DNA of 64,000 bases from Massilia rhizosphaerae (GTDB lineage: Bacteria; Pseudomonadota; Gammaproteobacteria; Burkholderiales; Burkholderiaceae_D): the NCBI RefSeq assembly GCF_016093545.1, contig NZ_JADKYX010000009.1:179145-243144 (forward strand). Direction: 5' to 3'. The translations under genes and the position numbers were made by a program. The notes beneath the pieces were generated by a model, which was not told the DNA's origin, searched no databases, and saw only the letters and a list, made by a program, of their open reading frames with translations. Shown here piece by piece: positions 8,745-17,282 of this stretch (within the stretch, counting starts at the first letter, position 1; every line of letters starts with the position of its first letter).

Positions 8745-9106
8745 CTTATTCTCCAAAAAATACGAATCGCATCTGCGCGAATCAAGGCAGGGAGGCGGGG
8801 AGAACGGAAAGGCGGAGGAAAGGATCTATTTGCCGCGGGGGCGCTTTGCTGTACGAAAAATATGAAATACAGCAAAAACCCGCCTTAACATGCCTGGGAA
8901 ACGTATTTATAATGACAACGCATTCGATAAGAAAATGCCGTGCCCATCCACGCTTGGGCAAGCCGATTCGATTATTCTTCACCGGGTCTGTTCCGCGCTC
9001 CCGCCGATCGCCCTCGGAATTGGTTCGAATATTCTATACCCGGGGTTTCATCAAGAATAATGACAAGTTATGAACGATACGTTCACTTTTAGAGAGGCAA
9101 TGAAGC
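8745..9106. promoter_or_regulatory. Divergent eamA/lysR intergenic region with a 6-bp-arm palindrome
   Basis: This 362-base stretch is clearly less GC-rich than its neighbours and has no convincing gene. It must hold both divergent promoters. Near the LysR gene, TGAACG-ATA-CGTTCA (9071-9085) is a perfect inverted repeat ending six bases before the ribosome-binding site AGAGAGG (9091-9097), a position fitting autoregulation. I could not assign -35/-10 boxes with confidence. Confidence 0.45.
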
Positions 9107-9991
9107 GTGGATTTGCACATGCTCAGAATATTCAAGGCGGTGGCGGATGAAGGCGGCGTCGCGCGTGCGGCGGAACGCCTGCATTGCGTCCAGTCGAACG
9201 TTTCGACCCGCTTGACGCAATTCGAGAAAAAGCTCGACGTCAAGCTGTTTCACCGCGTGGGCAATCGTCTGATCATTACACAGGATGGCGTACGTCTCCT
9301 CGATTACGCGGAGCGCCTGCTGCAGCTGGCGGAAGAGGCGAAGGCGGCCGTTACCGGCAAAGGCGCCCCCAGCGGCCCGCTCCGGATCGGATCGATGGAA
9401 ACGGCCGCCGCCTTGCGCCTGCCCCCGATCCTGGCCAAGTATCACGAGCAATATCCGCAGGTCAATTTAGAGATACAAACCGGACCGACCCATTTTATGT
9501 TGGAGCAAGTGCTCAACCACATGGTCGATATCGGCGTGGTGGCCGGCCCGATCAATTGTCCTGATTTAAACCAGCAGAATATTTTCGAAGAAGAATTGGT
9601 ACTGGTAACCGAATTGGGCCACGGACCAGTGACCACGGCCGCCGATGTCGCATCGTCGACGATCCTGTCGTTCCGGGCCGGCTGCGCTTACCGCTATCGC
9701 CTGGAGCAGTGGTTTACCGAAAGCGGTATTCAACCGAAAATCGTCGAGTTCGGCGCTTTCGAAACGATCCTGGCATGCGTCGGCGCGGGCATGGGGGTGT
9801 CGCTGATGCCGGTCGCGCTGCTCATCAAGCGCAATTTGCTGTCATCGGTGCGCATCCATACGCTGCCGCGTCGGCTGGCGCGGGTCGACACCATGCTGAT
9901 CTGGCGCAAGGATATCTGCCGCCACGCCGCGCGCGACGCATTCATCGCGCATTTCCCGAATGCGCCCGAGGTCCCGGAACACGTCAATTGA
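9107..9991 (+). CDS. LysR-family transcriptional regulator
   Basis: 294 residues with a GTG start placed nine bases after AGAGAGG; an in-frame ATG follows at codon 5. The N-terminal winged HTH (residues 1-60) is clear: LRIFKAVADEGGVARAAERL, then VQSNVSTRLTQFEKKL and LFHRVGNRLIIT. The rest is a LysR substrate-binding domain (LRIGSMETAAALRLPPIL). It probably controls the divergent EamA transporter, the classic LysR arrangement. The co-inducer is unknown. Confidence 0.92.
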   Translation: MDLHMLRIFKAVADEGGVARAAERLHCVQSNVSTRLTQFEKKLDVKLFHRVGNRLIITQDGVRLLDYAERLLQLAEEAKAAVTGKGAPSGPLRIGSMETAAALRLPPILAKYHEQYPQVNLEIQTGPTHFMLEQVLNHMVDIGVVAGPINCPDLNQQNIFEEELVLVTELGHGPVTTAADVASSTILSFRAGCAYRYRLEQWFTESGIQPKIVEFGAFETILACVGAGMGVSLMPVALLIKRNLLSSVRIHTLPRRLARVDTMLIWRKDICRHAARDAFIAHFPNAPEVPEHVN

Positions 9992-10000
9992 GCGGACACA

Positions 10001-10663
10001 TCAACGCCGAAATGTCAGCCATTTGACGGCCGCGCGCGCATTCGCCTTGACCGTGTAATCGATCTTGGCGATCTGCTCTTCCAGCGCCTCGGCCAGCACG
10101 CTGCCCGGACTGGGTGGCGGCAGGTGCAGGTTGGCGTCCGCCTCGCCGTAGTCGCGGCGGATCTCCATGCCGGCCTTCTTTGCGATGTGCATCATCGTGC
10201 GGTTCGACGACAGGCACTGCATGTACAACGTGTCGACGTCGGAATTGCGGCAGTGGATGGCCGCGCGCTCGAACAGGCGGGTGCCGATGCCCTGCCCCCG
10301 CGCCGATTTCGACACGGAGACGCCGAACTCGGCCACCTTTTCCTTGTCCGTGTAATGGAGGCTGTCCGGATGCGCGTCGCGCGACGTGAACGCGAGGTGG
10401 CCGACGCCGACCAGCTGGAACACGCGGCTGTAGACGCCGAACACGATGTCCCTGGAAAAATCGAGTTTCGCGACGTACGCCTCGACCTGCTCGTCCGGCA
10501 ATACGCTGCCGAAGCGCAGCAGGCGGTCGTCCCGGTCGAGGGCCAGGAAGTGGCGCCGCACGCGCCGCCGGTCGCGTTCGCCGAGCTCCTTGACGAGCAC
10601 GGTCCGGCCGTCCTTCTTGCCGAAGAAGGTGTTCAGCCAGTGGCGGAGGGGATGGTCCTGCAT
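10001..10663 (-). CDS. GNAT-family N-acetyltransferase
   Basis: 220 residues with a central GNAT fold. The acetyl-CoA pyrophosphate loop is visible as SARGQGIGTRLFERA around residue 135, preceded by strand EFGVSVS and followed by LSSNRTMMHIAKKAGM, the usual alpha4/beta motif. There is an N-terminal extension of about 40 residues and a C-terminal helix. The gene converges on the LysR gene, with nine bases between their stop codons. Similar single-domain GNATs act on small amines or protein N-termini, but no acceptor can be deduced. Confidence 0.85.
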   Translation of the reverse strand: MQDHPLRHWLNTFFGKKDGRTVLVKELGERDRRRVRRHFLALDRDDRLLRFGSVLPDEQVEAYVAKLDFSRDIVFGVYSRVFQLVGVGHLAFTSRDAHPDSLHYTDKEKVAEFGVSVSKSARGQGIGTRLFERAAIHCRNSDVDTLYMQCLSSNRTMMHIAKKAGMEIRRDYGEADANLHLPPPSPGSVLAEALEEQIAKIDYTVKANARAAVKWLTFRR

Positions 10664-10723
10664 GATGAGTCGATTGTGCGCCGCAGCAAAAAACTCACCT
10701 ATTGTAACGGATGCGCGCCGGAC

Positions 10724-11182
10724 TCAGCGGCCGTCGATGCCGCTCCGGTCCACCACCGTGTCTTCCGGCCCCAGCGGGCGGCCGTCCTGGGCATGCACGT
10801 CCACGGGCCGTAGCGGCTGCCCGCGTGCGCGATCGACCAGCCGGACGTGCGCCTCGCCCGGCGCGAAGCAATACGCCTCGCCCCATTGACGCAGCGCGAC
10901 GAGCAGCGGGAACAAGGCCCTGCCCTTGTCGGTCAGCCGGTACTCCAGGTGGGCGCCGCCGTCGGCCGCCGGCACGGCCTCGAGGATGCCGTGGTCGACC
11001 AGATGGCGCAGCCGCGCCGCCAGGATGTTCTTGGCGAGGCCGAGGCTGCGCTGGAATTCGCCGAACCGCGTCAGCCCGCCGAAGCAGTCGCGCACGATCA
11101 ACAGCGACCACCCGTCGCCGATCGCGTCCAGCGGCCGCGCCACGCCGCACGGCACGTCCTGGTGGCTGGTGCGCTTGACCAT
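10724..11182 (-). CDS. HxlR-family transcriptional regulator
   Basis: About 152 residues with the HxlR winged helix: CGVARPLDAIGDGWSLLIVR, then FGEFQRSLGLAKNILAARL and LTDKGRALFPLL. The conserved N-terminal Cys seen in redox-sensing family members is present (VPCGVARP). Two adjacent ATG codons exist; 11182 has better spacing to GAGGAGG than 11185. It is divergent from the dehalogenase-like hydrolase, with two operator-like repeats in between, so it likely controls that gene and itself. The C-terminus has an extra ~40-residue tail. Confidence 0.9.
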   Translation of the reverse strand: MVKRTSHQDVPCGVARPLDAIGDGWSLLIVRDCFGGLTRFGEFQRSLGLAKNILAARLRHLVDHGILEAVPAADGGAHLEYRLTDKGRALFPLLVALRQWGEAYCFAPGEAHVRLVDRARGQPLRPVDVHAQDGRPLGPEDTVVDRSGIDGR

Positions 11183-11203
11183 CATCCCTCCTCGCTGATT
11201 TTA

Positions 11204-11258
11204 GGTTGCATCTTAAAACCACATGACGTATAAAGCAAATGGTTTCATTTTAAAACCA
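11204..11258. promoter_or_regulatory. Paired HxlR-type operator candidates (two 18-bp copies)
   Basis: GGTTGCATCTTAAAACCA (11204-11221) and GGTTTCATTTTAAAACCA (11241-11258) match at 16 of 18 bases and start 37 bp apart. Each is a partial palindrome (GGTT...AACC); the second extends to ATGGTTT/AAACCAT (11239-11259). They occupy the centre of the 113-base divergent region, so one or both should overlap the promoters. Confidence 0.62.
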
Positions 11259-11295
11259 TACTGACGAACCGATACTGACAACCTGTGAGAGCGCA

Positions 11296-12216
11296 ATGAT
11301 CCGACCAGACGACACTTTCGACGGCACGTTCCCCTTCCGCCCCCATTTCACCGACGCGCCCGGTTTCAGGATGCACTACGTCGACGAAGGGCCGCGCGAC
11401 GGGGAGATCATCCTGTGCCTGCACGGCGAGCCCACCTGGAGCTATCTGTTCCGCCACCTGATCGCCAGCCTGTCCGGCACCTACCGCGTCATCGCGCCGG
11501 ACCACATGGGGTTCGGCAAGAGCGCCACGCCGCGGGAACGTACCTATTGGCTGCAAGACCATGTCGACAATCTCGAGCGATTCGTGCTGGCGCTGGACCT
11601 GCGCGGCATCACGCTGCTCATGCACGATTTCGGCGGCCCCGTGGGGATGGGGCTGGCGGCCCGGCATCCGGAGCGGATCGCGCGGATCGTGTCGGCCAAC
11701 GGCCCCACGCCGTTCGGCCAGGACAGCCTGCCGGCCAGGCTGGCGGCGAACGCGCGGGAATCCCCGTGGTTCCAGTGGATCCTGAAAGCGAACGAAGAAC
11801 ACCGGCTGGAGACGGTGCTCGGCGAACTCGGCTTCAATATCCTCAGCACGCTCAAGCTCAACGGTTTCGAGAACCACGCGCTGATCGACGACACGTGGCT
11901 GCGCGCCTACGGGTCCCGCTACGCCACGCCGGCCGACTGCGCCGGCCCGATCGGCTGGGCCAAGGGATTCGCCACCGGCGCGCACCGGTTCGAGACGCCG
12001 GATGCGGCGGCCAGGGAAGCGATCCGCGCCAGGCCCGCCCTCGCGATCTGGGGACAGGCCGACCGCACGCTGCATGCGCAGCATTTCCTGCCGCTGTTCC
12101 GCGACCTGTTTGCGCGGGCGGACGTGCACACGCTGCCGGGCGTCGGACATTACTGCATCGAAGACGCGCCCGCCGCGATCGGGACGCTGGTGACGGAATT
12201 CATGCGCGCCACCTGA
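11296..12216 (+). CDS. Alpha/beta-hydrolase, haloalkane-dehalogenase-like (Asp nucleophile)
   Basis: 306-residue alpha/beta-hydrolase. The oxyanion segment HGEPTWSYLFR (residues about 43-53) is characteristic of haloalkane dehalogenases. The nucleophile elbow reads LLMHDFGGPVG, an Asp rather than the Ser of esterases. The charge relay is completed by an acid near AIWGQADRTLH and His in GVGHYCIEDAP. In DhlA-type enzymes a Trp follows the nucleophile and stabilises halide; here it is Phe, so genuine dehalogenation is uncertain. Epoxide hydrolases also use Asp. Divergence from an HxlR regulator suggests inducible detoxification. Confidence 0.78.
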   Translation: MIRPDDTFDGTFPFRPHFTDAPGFRMHYVDEGPRDGEIILCLHGEPTWSYLFRHLIASLSGTYRVIAPDHMGFGKSATPRERTYWLQDHVDNLERFVLALDLRGITLLMHDFGGPVGMGLAARHPERIARIVSANGPTPFGQDSLPARLAANARESPWFQWILKANEEHRLETVLGELGFNILSTLKLNGFENHALIDDTWLRAYGSRYATPADCAGPIGWAKGFATGAHRFETPDAAAREAIRARPALAIWGQADRTLHAQHFLPLFRDLFARADVHTLPGVGHYCIEDAPAAIGTLVTEFMRAT

Positions 12217-12234
12217 GCGGCGGCACCCGGATGG

Positions 12235-13473
12235 TCAGTCGCCCGCCAGCCGCAACGCGGCCTTGACGGCCGACACGCGGGCGGCATGCACGGCTTCCGG
12301 AATTTTTTTGGGATTGTCCGCATGGCGCGCCGCCACCTCGCCCGCGTTCACGGCGCGCGCCGCGTCCAGCGCGCGCAGCAGGTACGGCGCCTGCGGGTAG
12401 TCGCGATTGCGCATCTCGTGCCGCTCGTCCCCGCGTCCGCGCGCGTCGCATTCGAACGCCAGCAGCATCTGCGCGAAGCGGTCCGGCTTGCGGAAGGCGT
12501 CGCAGCGTTCGAACAACGTGACGATGGTGTTCGCGCGCAGCTCGAGCGCGCGGCTGACGTTGCCGTGCTCGCGCGCCGTCATGACGGCCAGGTCGCGGCA
12601 CTCCGTCGGCACGCGCAGGCGCTTGGACAGCTCCGTGATCAGGCGCGGCCCCTCGCCTTCGTGGCCATGGTGCCTGGGCCATTCCTCGGGCGGCGTCGCG
12701 CCTTTGCCCACGTCGTGCATCAGCGCGGCGAAGCGCACGGGCAGGTCATGGCCCCGCTCGGCCGCGACGTCGATCACGAGCATCGTGTGCACGCCCGTGT
12801 CGACTTCGGGGTGATGGGACGGCGGCTGCGGCACGCCCCACAACGCGTCCAGCTCCGGCAGGATGCGCGCCAGCGCGCCGCAGTCGCGCAGCACGGCCAG
12901 CATGCGCGACGGCTTTTGCTCCATCAGCCCGCGCGCGAGTTCCTGCCACACGCGCTCCGGCACGAGGGCATCCACCTCGCCCGCCTCGACCATCCGGCGC
13001 ATCAGCGCGAGCGTCGTGTCGGCCACCGTGAAGTCGGGAAAACGCGCGGCGAAGCGGGCCAGGCGCAGTATCCGCACCGGGTCCTCGGCGAACGCGGGCG
13101 ACACATGGCGGAACACGCGGTCGCGCAAATCCTGCAGGCCGCCGTACGGATCGACGATGCTGCCGTCCTCGGCGCGGGCCATCGCGTTGATGGTCAGGTC
13201 GCGCCGGACCAGGTCGTCTTCCAGCTTGACGTCGGGGGCGGTGTGGAAGACGAAGCCGTGGTAGCCGGGCGCCGTCTTGCGCTCGGTGCGCGCGAGCGCG
13301 TATTCCTCGTGCGTGTCCGGGTGCAGGAAGACGGGGAAATCCTTGCCGACGGGCCGGAAGCCTTGCGCGACCATGTCCTCGGGCGTGGCGCCGACGACGA
13401 CCCAGTCGTGGTCCTGGACGGGCAGTCCCAGCAGCTCATCGCGGACGGCGCCGCCGACGACGAAGGCCTGCAT
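12235..13473 (-). CDS. cca: Multifunctional CCA tRNA nucleotidyltransferase
   Basis: Adds or repairs the 3'-CCA of tRNAs without a template. The 412-residue protein starts with the class II nucleotidyltransferase signature VGGAVRDELLGLPVQDHDW, then RRDLTINAMA and the neck motif DPVRILRLARFAARF. A C-terminal HD phosphohydrolase domain follows (HHPEVDTGVHTML, LMHDVGKG), as in E. coli-type enzymes with 2',3'-cyclic phosphodiesterase activity. Start 13473 is the Met directly before AFVVGGAV, two bases after the GST stop codon. It is last in an slt-epimerase-GST-cca run. Confidence 0.95.
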   Translation of the reverse strand: MQAFVVGGAVRDELLGLPVQDHDWVVVGATPEDMVAQGFRPVGKDFPVFLHPDTHEEYALARTERKTAPGYHGFVFHTAPDVKLEDDLVRRDLTINAMARAEDGSIVDPYGGLQDLRDRVFRHVSPAFAEDPVRILRLARFAARFPDFTVADTTLALMRRMVEAGEVDALVPERVWQELARGLMEQKPSRMLAVLRDCGALARILPELDALWGVPQPPSHHPEVDTGVHTMLVIDVAAERGHDLPVRFAALMHDVGKGATPPEEWPRHHGHEGEGPRLITELSKRLRVPTECRDLAVMTAREHGNVSRALELRANTIVTLFERCDAFRKPDRFAQMLLAFECDARGRGDERHEMRNRDYPQAPYLLRALDAARAVNAGEVAARHADNPKKIPEAVHAARVSAVKAALRLAGD

Positions 13474-13475
13474 CG

Positions 13476-14192
13476 TCAATCCGGCAATTCGTCTTCGTGG
13501 GCGCCGGCGATTTCCGTTTCGGCCATCGCCTCCTCGATCCAGCGCGCGACGGCCGGATGCGCGAGCACGCGTTCGCAATAGGCTTGCAGCGCGGGCGCCA
13601 GCGCCACGCCATACGTCCGGAAACGGCACACGACCGGCGCGAAGAAGGCGTCGGCGATGGAAAAGTCGCCGAACAGGAATTGATGGTGGCCGAAGCGGGA
13701 CAGGCATTCTTCCCAGATCTCGCAGATGCGGCCGATGTCGGCCTGTGCGCCCGGCGTGCGGCCGCGGCCCGGCAGCCGGGCCTTGATGTTCATCGTCATC
13801 GCGGTGCGCAGGTCGGCAAAGCCGGAATGCATCTCGGCGGCGACGGAACGGGCCATGGCGCGGGCCGCCACGTCCTGCGGCCACAGATGCTTTTCCGGGA
13901 ACTGCTCGGCCACGTATTCGCAGATCGCCAGGCTGTCCCAGATCGTCATCTCACCGGCCAGCAGCACGGGCACGCGGCCGGCGGCCGAATAGCGTGCGAT
14001 GTTCGCGGACGTGTCCGGCGTGTCGAGCAGGACGCGCACTTCCGTGAACGGGATGCCGGCGGCGGTGAGCGCCACCCACGGCCGCATCGACCACGAAGAA
14101 TAATTCTTGTTGCCGATGACCAGGGTCAGGCCGGCCTGGCGTGCGTTGTCGAGGGTCTGCGTCAATGTCGGGTCGAGTTCGAGAGTCTGCAT
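13476..14192 (-). CDS. Glutathione S-transferase
   Basis: 238 residues with a thioredoxin-like N-terminal domain (LTLVIGNKNYSSWSMRPWVAL) and the glutathione gamma-glutamyl motif RVPVLLAGEMTIWDSLAI, then an all-helical C-terminal domain with FGDFSIADAFFAPV. The active-site region YSSWSMRP resembles bacterial GSTs of the YfcF/GstA-like type using Ser. It lies between the epimerase and cca in one direction, so it is probably cotranscribed. The physiological substrate is unknown. Confidence 0.9.
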   Translation of the reverse strand: MQTLELDPTLTQTLDNARQAGLTLVIGNKNYSSWSMRPWVALTAAGIPFTEVRVLLDTPDTSANIARYSAAGRVPVLLAGEMTIWDSLAICEYVAEQFPEKHLWPQDVAARAMARSVAAEMHSGFADLRTAMTMNIKARLPGRGRTPGAQADIGRICEIWEECLSRFGHHQFLFGDFSIADAFFAPVVCRFRTYGVALAPALQAYCERVLAHPAVARWIEEAMAETEIAGAHEDELPD

Positions 14193-14213
14193 GGTGTGGC
14201 GTGATCGTTGAGG

Positions 14214-15179
14214 TCAGCGCCCGGCACGGGCGCGCAGGACGTCGAGTCCGCCGGGCGGCGCCAGGTACTGCGGCGCGACGGCCTCGAGCGCCGTGAGCTT
14301 GATTCCCAGCGCCGCTGTTGTCAAGACTTTATTGTCCCTGGACGGCTGGATGACGTTGTCGATCTTCATCGAATCGAGGTTGTCGCGCGTGATGACGGGC
14401 TCGCCGGGCAGCAGCTCGAAGAAGGCGGCCTGCAGCCGCGCCAGCGCGTCCGGCAGCGGGACGACCTTGCGCTCATGGCCGGCATAGCGGCCCGCCAGCC
14501 GCACCAGTTCCGCCAGCTCATACACTTGCGGCCCGCCCAGTTCGTAGATGAAGCCAGCCGTGTGCGGATCGAGCAACACGCGCACGAACGCCTCGGCCAC
14601 GTCGCCCACGTACACGGGCTGGAAGCGCGCGTGGGCGCAGGCGAGCGGGACGACGGGCAAGTGCCGCTGCAGGCGCGCGAACATATTGAGAAAATGGTCT
14701 TCCGGGCCGAACACGACGGACGGCCGGAAGATCGTCGCCGCGACACCCGGCTGGCTCGCCACGGCCGCCTCGCCGTCGGCCTTCGAGCGCTGGTACATCG
14801 ACGGCCCGTGCGGGTCCGCCCCCAGCGCGCTCATGTGCAGGTAACGCGGCACGCCTTCGGCCGCGCACGCGGCGGCGATGCGGCGCGGCAGCTCCACGTG
14901 GACGCGGCGGAAGTCCGGGCCGTACGGATCGCCGCGGCGTGAATGCAGGATGCCGACGAGGTTGATCACGGCGTCGCGCCCGGCCACGAGACGCCGCAAG
15001 GCCGCGTCGTCGTAGGGGTCGGCCTGCACGATGTCGACGCCCAGCGGCATCAGGTGCATCGCATGGCTCTCGTGCCGCGTGGGCACGACGATGGACACGG
15101 CGTGCTCGGCCAACCGCGCCGCCAGGTGGCTGCCGATGAATCCGGTCCCGCCGAACAATACGACCGACTGCGCGTGCAT
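14214..15179 (-). CDS. NAD(P)-binding epimerase, complex I NDUFA9-like
   Basis: 321-residue short-chain dehydrogenase of the extended (epimerase) type. The N-terminal Rossmann motif is VVLFGGTGFIGSHLA; NLVGILHSR and the YQRSKADGE active-site region (YxxxK) follow, then PVYVGDVAEAFV. This set resembles the NDUFA9-like subgroup of quinone/complex I-associated epimerases. Start 15179 is chosen because GAGGAG lies six bases upstream; the same frame runs on into slt but has no Rossmann features there. It follows slt by 32 bases. The biochemical role of bacterial members is poorly defined. Confidence 0.87.
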   Translation of the reverse strand: MHAQSVVLFGGTGFIGSHLAARLAEHAVSIVVPTRHESHAMHLMPLGVDIVQADPYDDAALRRLVAGRDAVINLVGILHSRRGDPYGPDFRRVHVELPRRIAAACAAEGVPRYLHMSALGADPHGPSMYQRSKADGEAAVASQPGVAATIFRPSVVFGPEDHFLNMFARLQRHLPVVPLACAHARFQPVYVGDVAEAFVRVLLDPHTAGFIYELGGPQVYELAELVRLAGRYAGHERKVVPLPDALARLQAAFFELLPGEPVITRDNLDSMKIDNVIQPSRDNKVLTTAALGIKLTALEAVAPQYLAPPGGLDVLRARAGR

Positions 15180-15211
15180 ATCGTCTCCTCGCTCCGTGTG
15201 CGCCGCCGCGG

Positions 15212-17275
15212 TCACGGCAGGCCGATGCCGCTGCCGCGCGGCGTGATCGTTCCCAGGCGCGCCTTGAGCGATTGCGGGCGCTTCTCGAACAAGGCGGCAT
15301 AGTTCGTCGCGTTCGACATCACGTTGCGCACGTAGTTGCGCGTTTCCTCGAACGGGATGGTCTCGACGAAGACGGCCCCCTCCATCGGCGCCGTCAACAG
15401 GCCGCGCCACGTGCGGATCCGGCTCGGGCCGGCGTTGTAGGCGGCCGTCGCCAGCACCTGCGACCCGTCCGCATTGTTCAGCACCATGTTCAGGTAATTG
15501 GTGCCGAGCACGATGTTCGTCCGGATATCGTTGAGCATGCCGTGGCCGTAATCCGTCAAGCCGATCTTTTCCGCCACCCACTTGCCCGTCGACGGCATCA
15601 CCTGCATCAACCCGGCCGCGCCGACGCCGGACTGGGCATCGGACACGAAACGCGACTCCTGGCGGATGAGGCCATACACCCACGCCTGGTCCAACCCGAG
15701 CCCCTGCGCCGTCGGATGCAGGATGTCGTTGTGCGGCGCGGGGAAGCGCTGGGTGTAGTCGAACTCGGTGCGCGTGCGTTCGGACGTGGACAGCATGCGG
15801 TCGAGGATATCGTTCTGGCGCGCGAACTCGGCGGCGGCCAGCAGCTGGCGTTCCGTGAAGCCGTTGAGCGCCCAGTTCCACTCGCGCGTACCCTCGAAGC
15901 GCATGCGCATCGAAAAGAATTTCAGGGCGCGCTTGAAACCGGGATTGGCGGCCATCTGCGCCAGCTCGGCCGGCGTGGGCGGTGCCGCGCTGGGCGGGAT
16001 GCTGATCTGCATGCCCAGCTCTTCCATCGCCAACTGGCCATAAAAACTGTTCTGGTCGGCGATGCGGCGGAACAGCACCTGCGCATCCTCGCGCCGGCCC
16101 TCGGCCAGCAGGGCGCGGCCCAGCCAATAGGTCCAGACGAGCTCCTCGTGTTGCGGCGTGGACATCGATTCGATCGTCGACCGCACCGTCTTCCAGTCGC
16201 CGCGGCGCAGCGCGGTGCGCGTCTTCCACTCCAGCTGGTTCCACGTCAGCGGCGCCCCGGCCGCCTTCTTCCAATCGTCATAGGCCTCCGGCGCCAGGGC
16301 CACCGACGCGGCCAGCGCGATGTTCGCCCAGCCGATCGCCCTCTCCTCCGCACTCAGCCTGGACGCATTCCGGTTCAGCGCCACCGTCGCCAGCTTCAGG
16401 CTCGTGCGCGCCATGCGGCCGATGGCGACGAGGTAGATCTCATGGTCGGCGCGCGTCTTGCCGATGCCGCGCGCCATCGCCAGGGCCGGCAGGTCGACGG
16501 CCTGGGCCGCGCGCGTGTCGGACGCGCCCAGCAGCAGCGCCGTGCGGCGCGACGGGCCGGTCGCGTGCATTTCGCCGGCCAGGCGCAGCTGGACCAGCAG
16601 ATCGTTGGCCGTGAACTGCCCGGACTGGACGAGCTGGTTGACGAGCGCGGCGCAGGCTTCGCCGTACTGCGGTGGATTGTCCAGCAGCAGGCGCGCCTCC
16701 GCGGCCACGTTCTGCCCCTTCGAGGCGCGCGACAGCAGCGCGTAGCACTTGACCTGGTAGTCGTCGTTCTTGACGAACAACGGCAGCTCGCGATCGAAAT
16801 CGGACCAGTCGCGCTTGCGGCCGAGTTCCAGCAGCCAGTCGTTGCGCAGGCGGTCGGCGATGGCGCTGCCGTCATAGCGCTTCAGGAAATCCTGGATTTC
16901 CTCGTTGGAAGCGTCGCGCAGCCGCGGTTTCAGCCGATAATAGTCGACGTAGGACGGGATCGCATAGTTCGGCAGGCGCGCCGCCAGTTCCGCCGCTTTT
17001 TCCGCGTCGTTCTTGCGGGCGGCATTGCGCAGCTGCGCAAAGATCTCGTCCTGTTCGCGCATGGCCTCCGACTGCGGCGCGGCAACCGGCGCGACAACGG
17101 GCGCGGAGGGCGCAGGCACGCCGGGCGCGACGGCTGCGGGCTGTGCCATGCCGGGCGATGCGGTCTGGGCCGCGGCGCCGGGCGACACGAGGAAGAGCAG
17201 GCTGGAAGCGGCGGATACAGTGCCGGCAATCAGTTTCTGCGACATCGATAATGCAATATTCAATGTAGGCTTCAT
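15212..17275 (-). CDS. slt: Soluble lytic murein transglycosylase, Slt70 type
   Basis: Periplasmic enzyme cleaving peptidoglycan to 1,6-anhydro-MurNAc products. It has a long alpha-superhelical N-terminal U/L region and a C-terminal lysozyme-like domain with catalytic Glu in GLIRQESRFVSDAQS, GLMQVMPSTG and ATAAYNAGPSRI. A signal peptide is clear (ends SPGAAA before QTAS). Start is uncertain: 17275 gives MKPTLN, 17245 gives MSQKLIAG directly at the signal peptide. Neither has a strong ribosome-binding site. It heads the slt-epimerase-GST-cca run and is divergent from the formyl-THF cyclo-ligase gene with almost no spacer. Confidence 0.92.
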   Translation of the reverse strand: MKPTLNIALSMSQKLIAGTVSAASSLLFLVSPGAAAQTASPGMAQPAAVAPGVPAPSAPVVAPVAAPQSEAMREQDEIFAQLRNAARKNDAEKAAELAARLPNYAIPSYVDYYRLKPRLRDASNEEIQDFLKRYDGSAIADRLRNDWLLELGRKRDWSDFDRELPLFVKNDDYQVKCYALLSRASKGQNVAAEARLLLDNPPQYGEACAALVNQLVQSGQFTANDLLVQLRLAGEMHATGPSRRTALLLGASDTRAAQAVDLPALAMARGIGKTRADHEIYLVAIGRMARTSLKLATVALNRNASRLSAEERAIGWANIALAASVALAPEAYDDWKKAAGAPLTWNQLEWKTRTALRRGDWKTVRSTIESMSTPQHEELVWTYWLGRALLAEGRREDAQVLFRRIADQNSFYGQLAMEELGMQISIPPSAAPPTPAELAQMAANPGFKRALKFFSMRMRFEGTREWNWALNGFTERQLLAAAEFARQNDILDRMLSTSERTRTEFDYTQRFPAPHNDILHPTAQGLGLDQAWVYGLIRQESRFVSDAQSGVGAAGLMQVMPSTGKWVAEKIGLTDYGHGMLNDIRTNIVLGTNYLNMVLNNADGSQVLATAAYNAGPSRIRTWRGLLTAPMEGAVFVETIPFEETRNYVRNVMSNATNYAALFEKRPQSLKARLGTITPRGSGIGLP

Positions 17276-17282
17276 TTCATCC

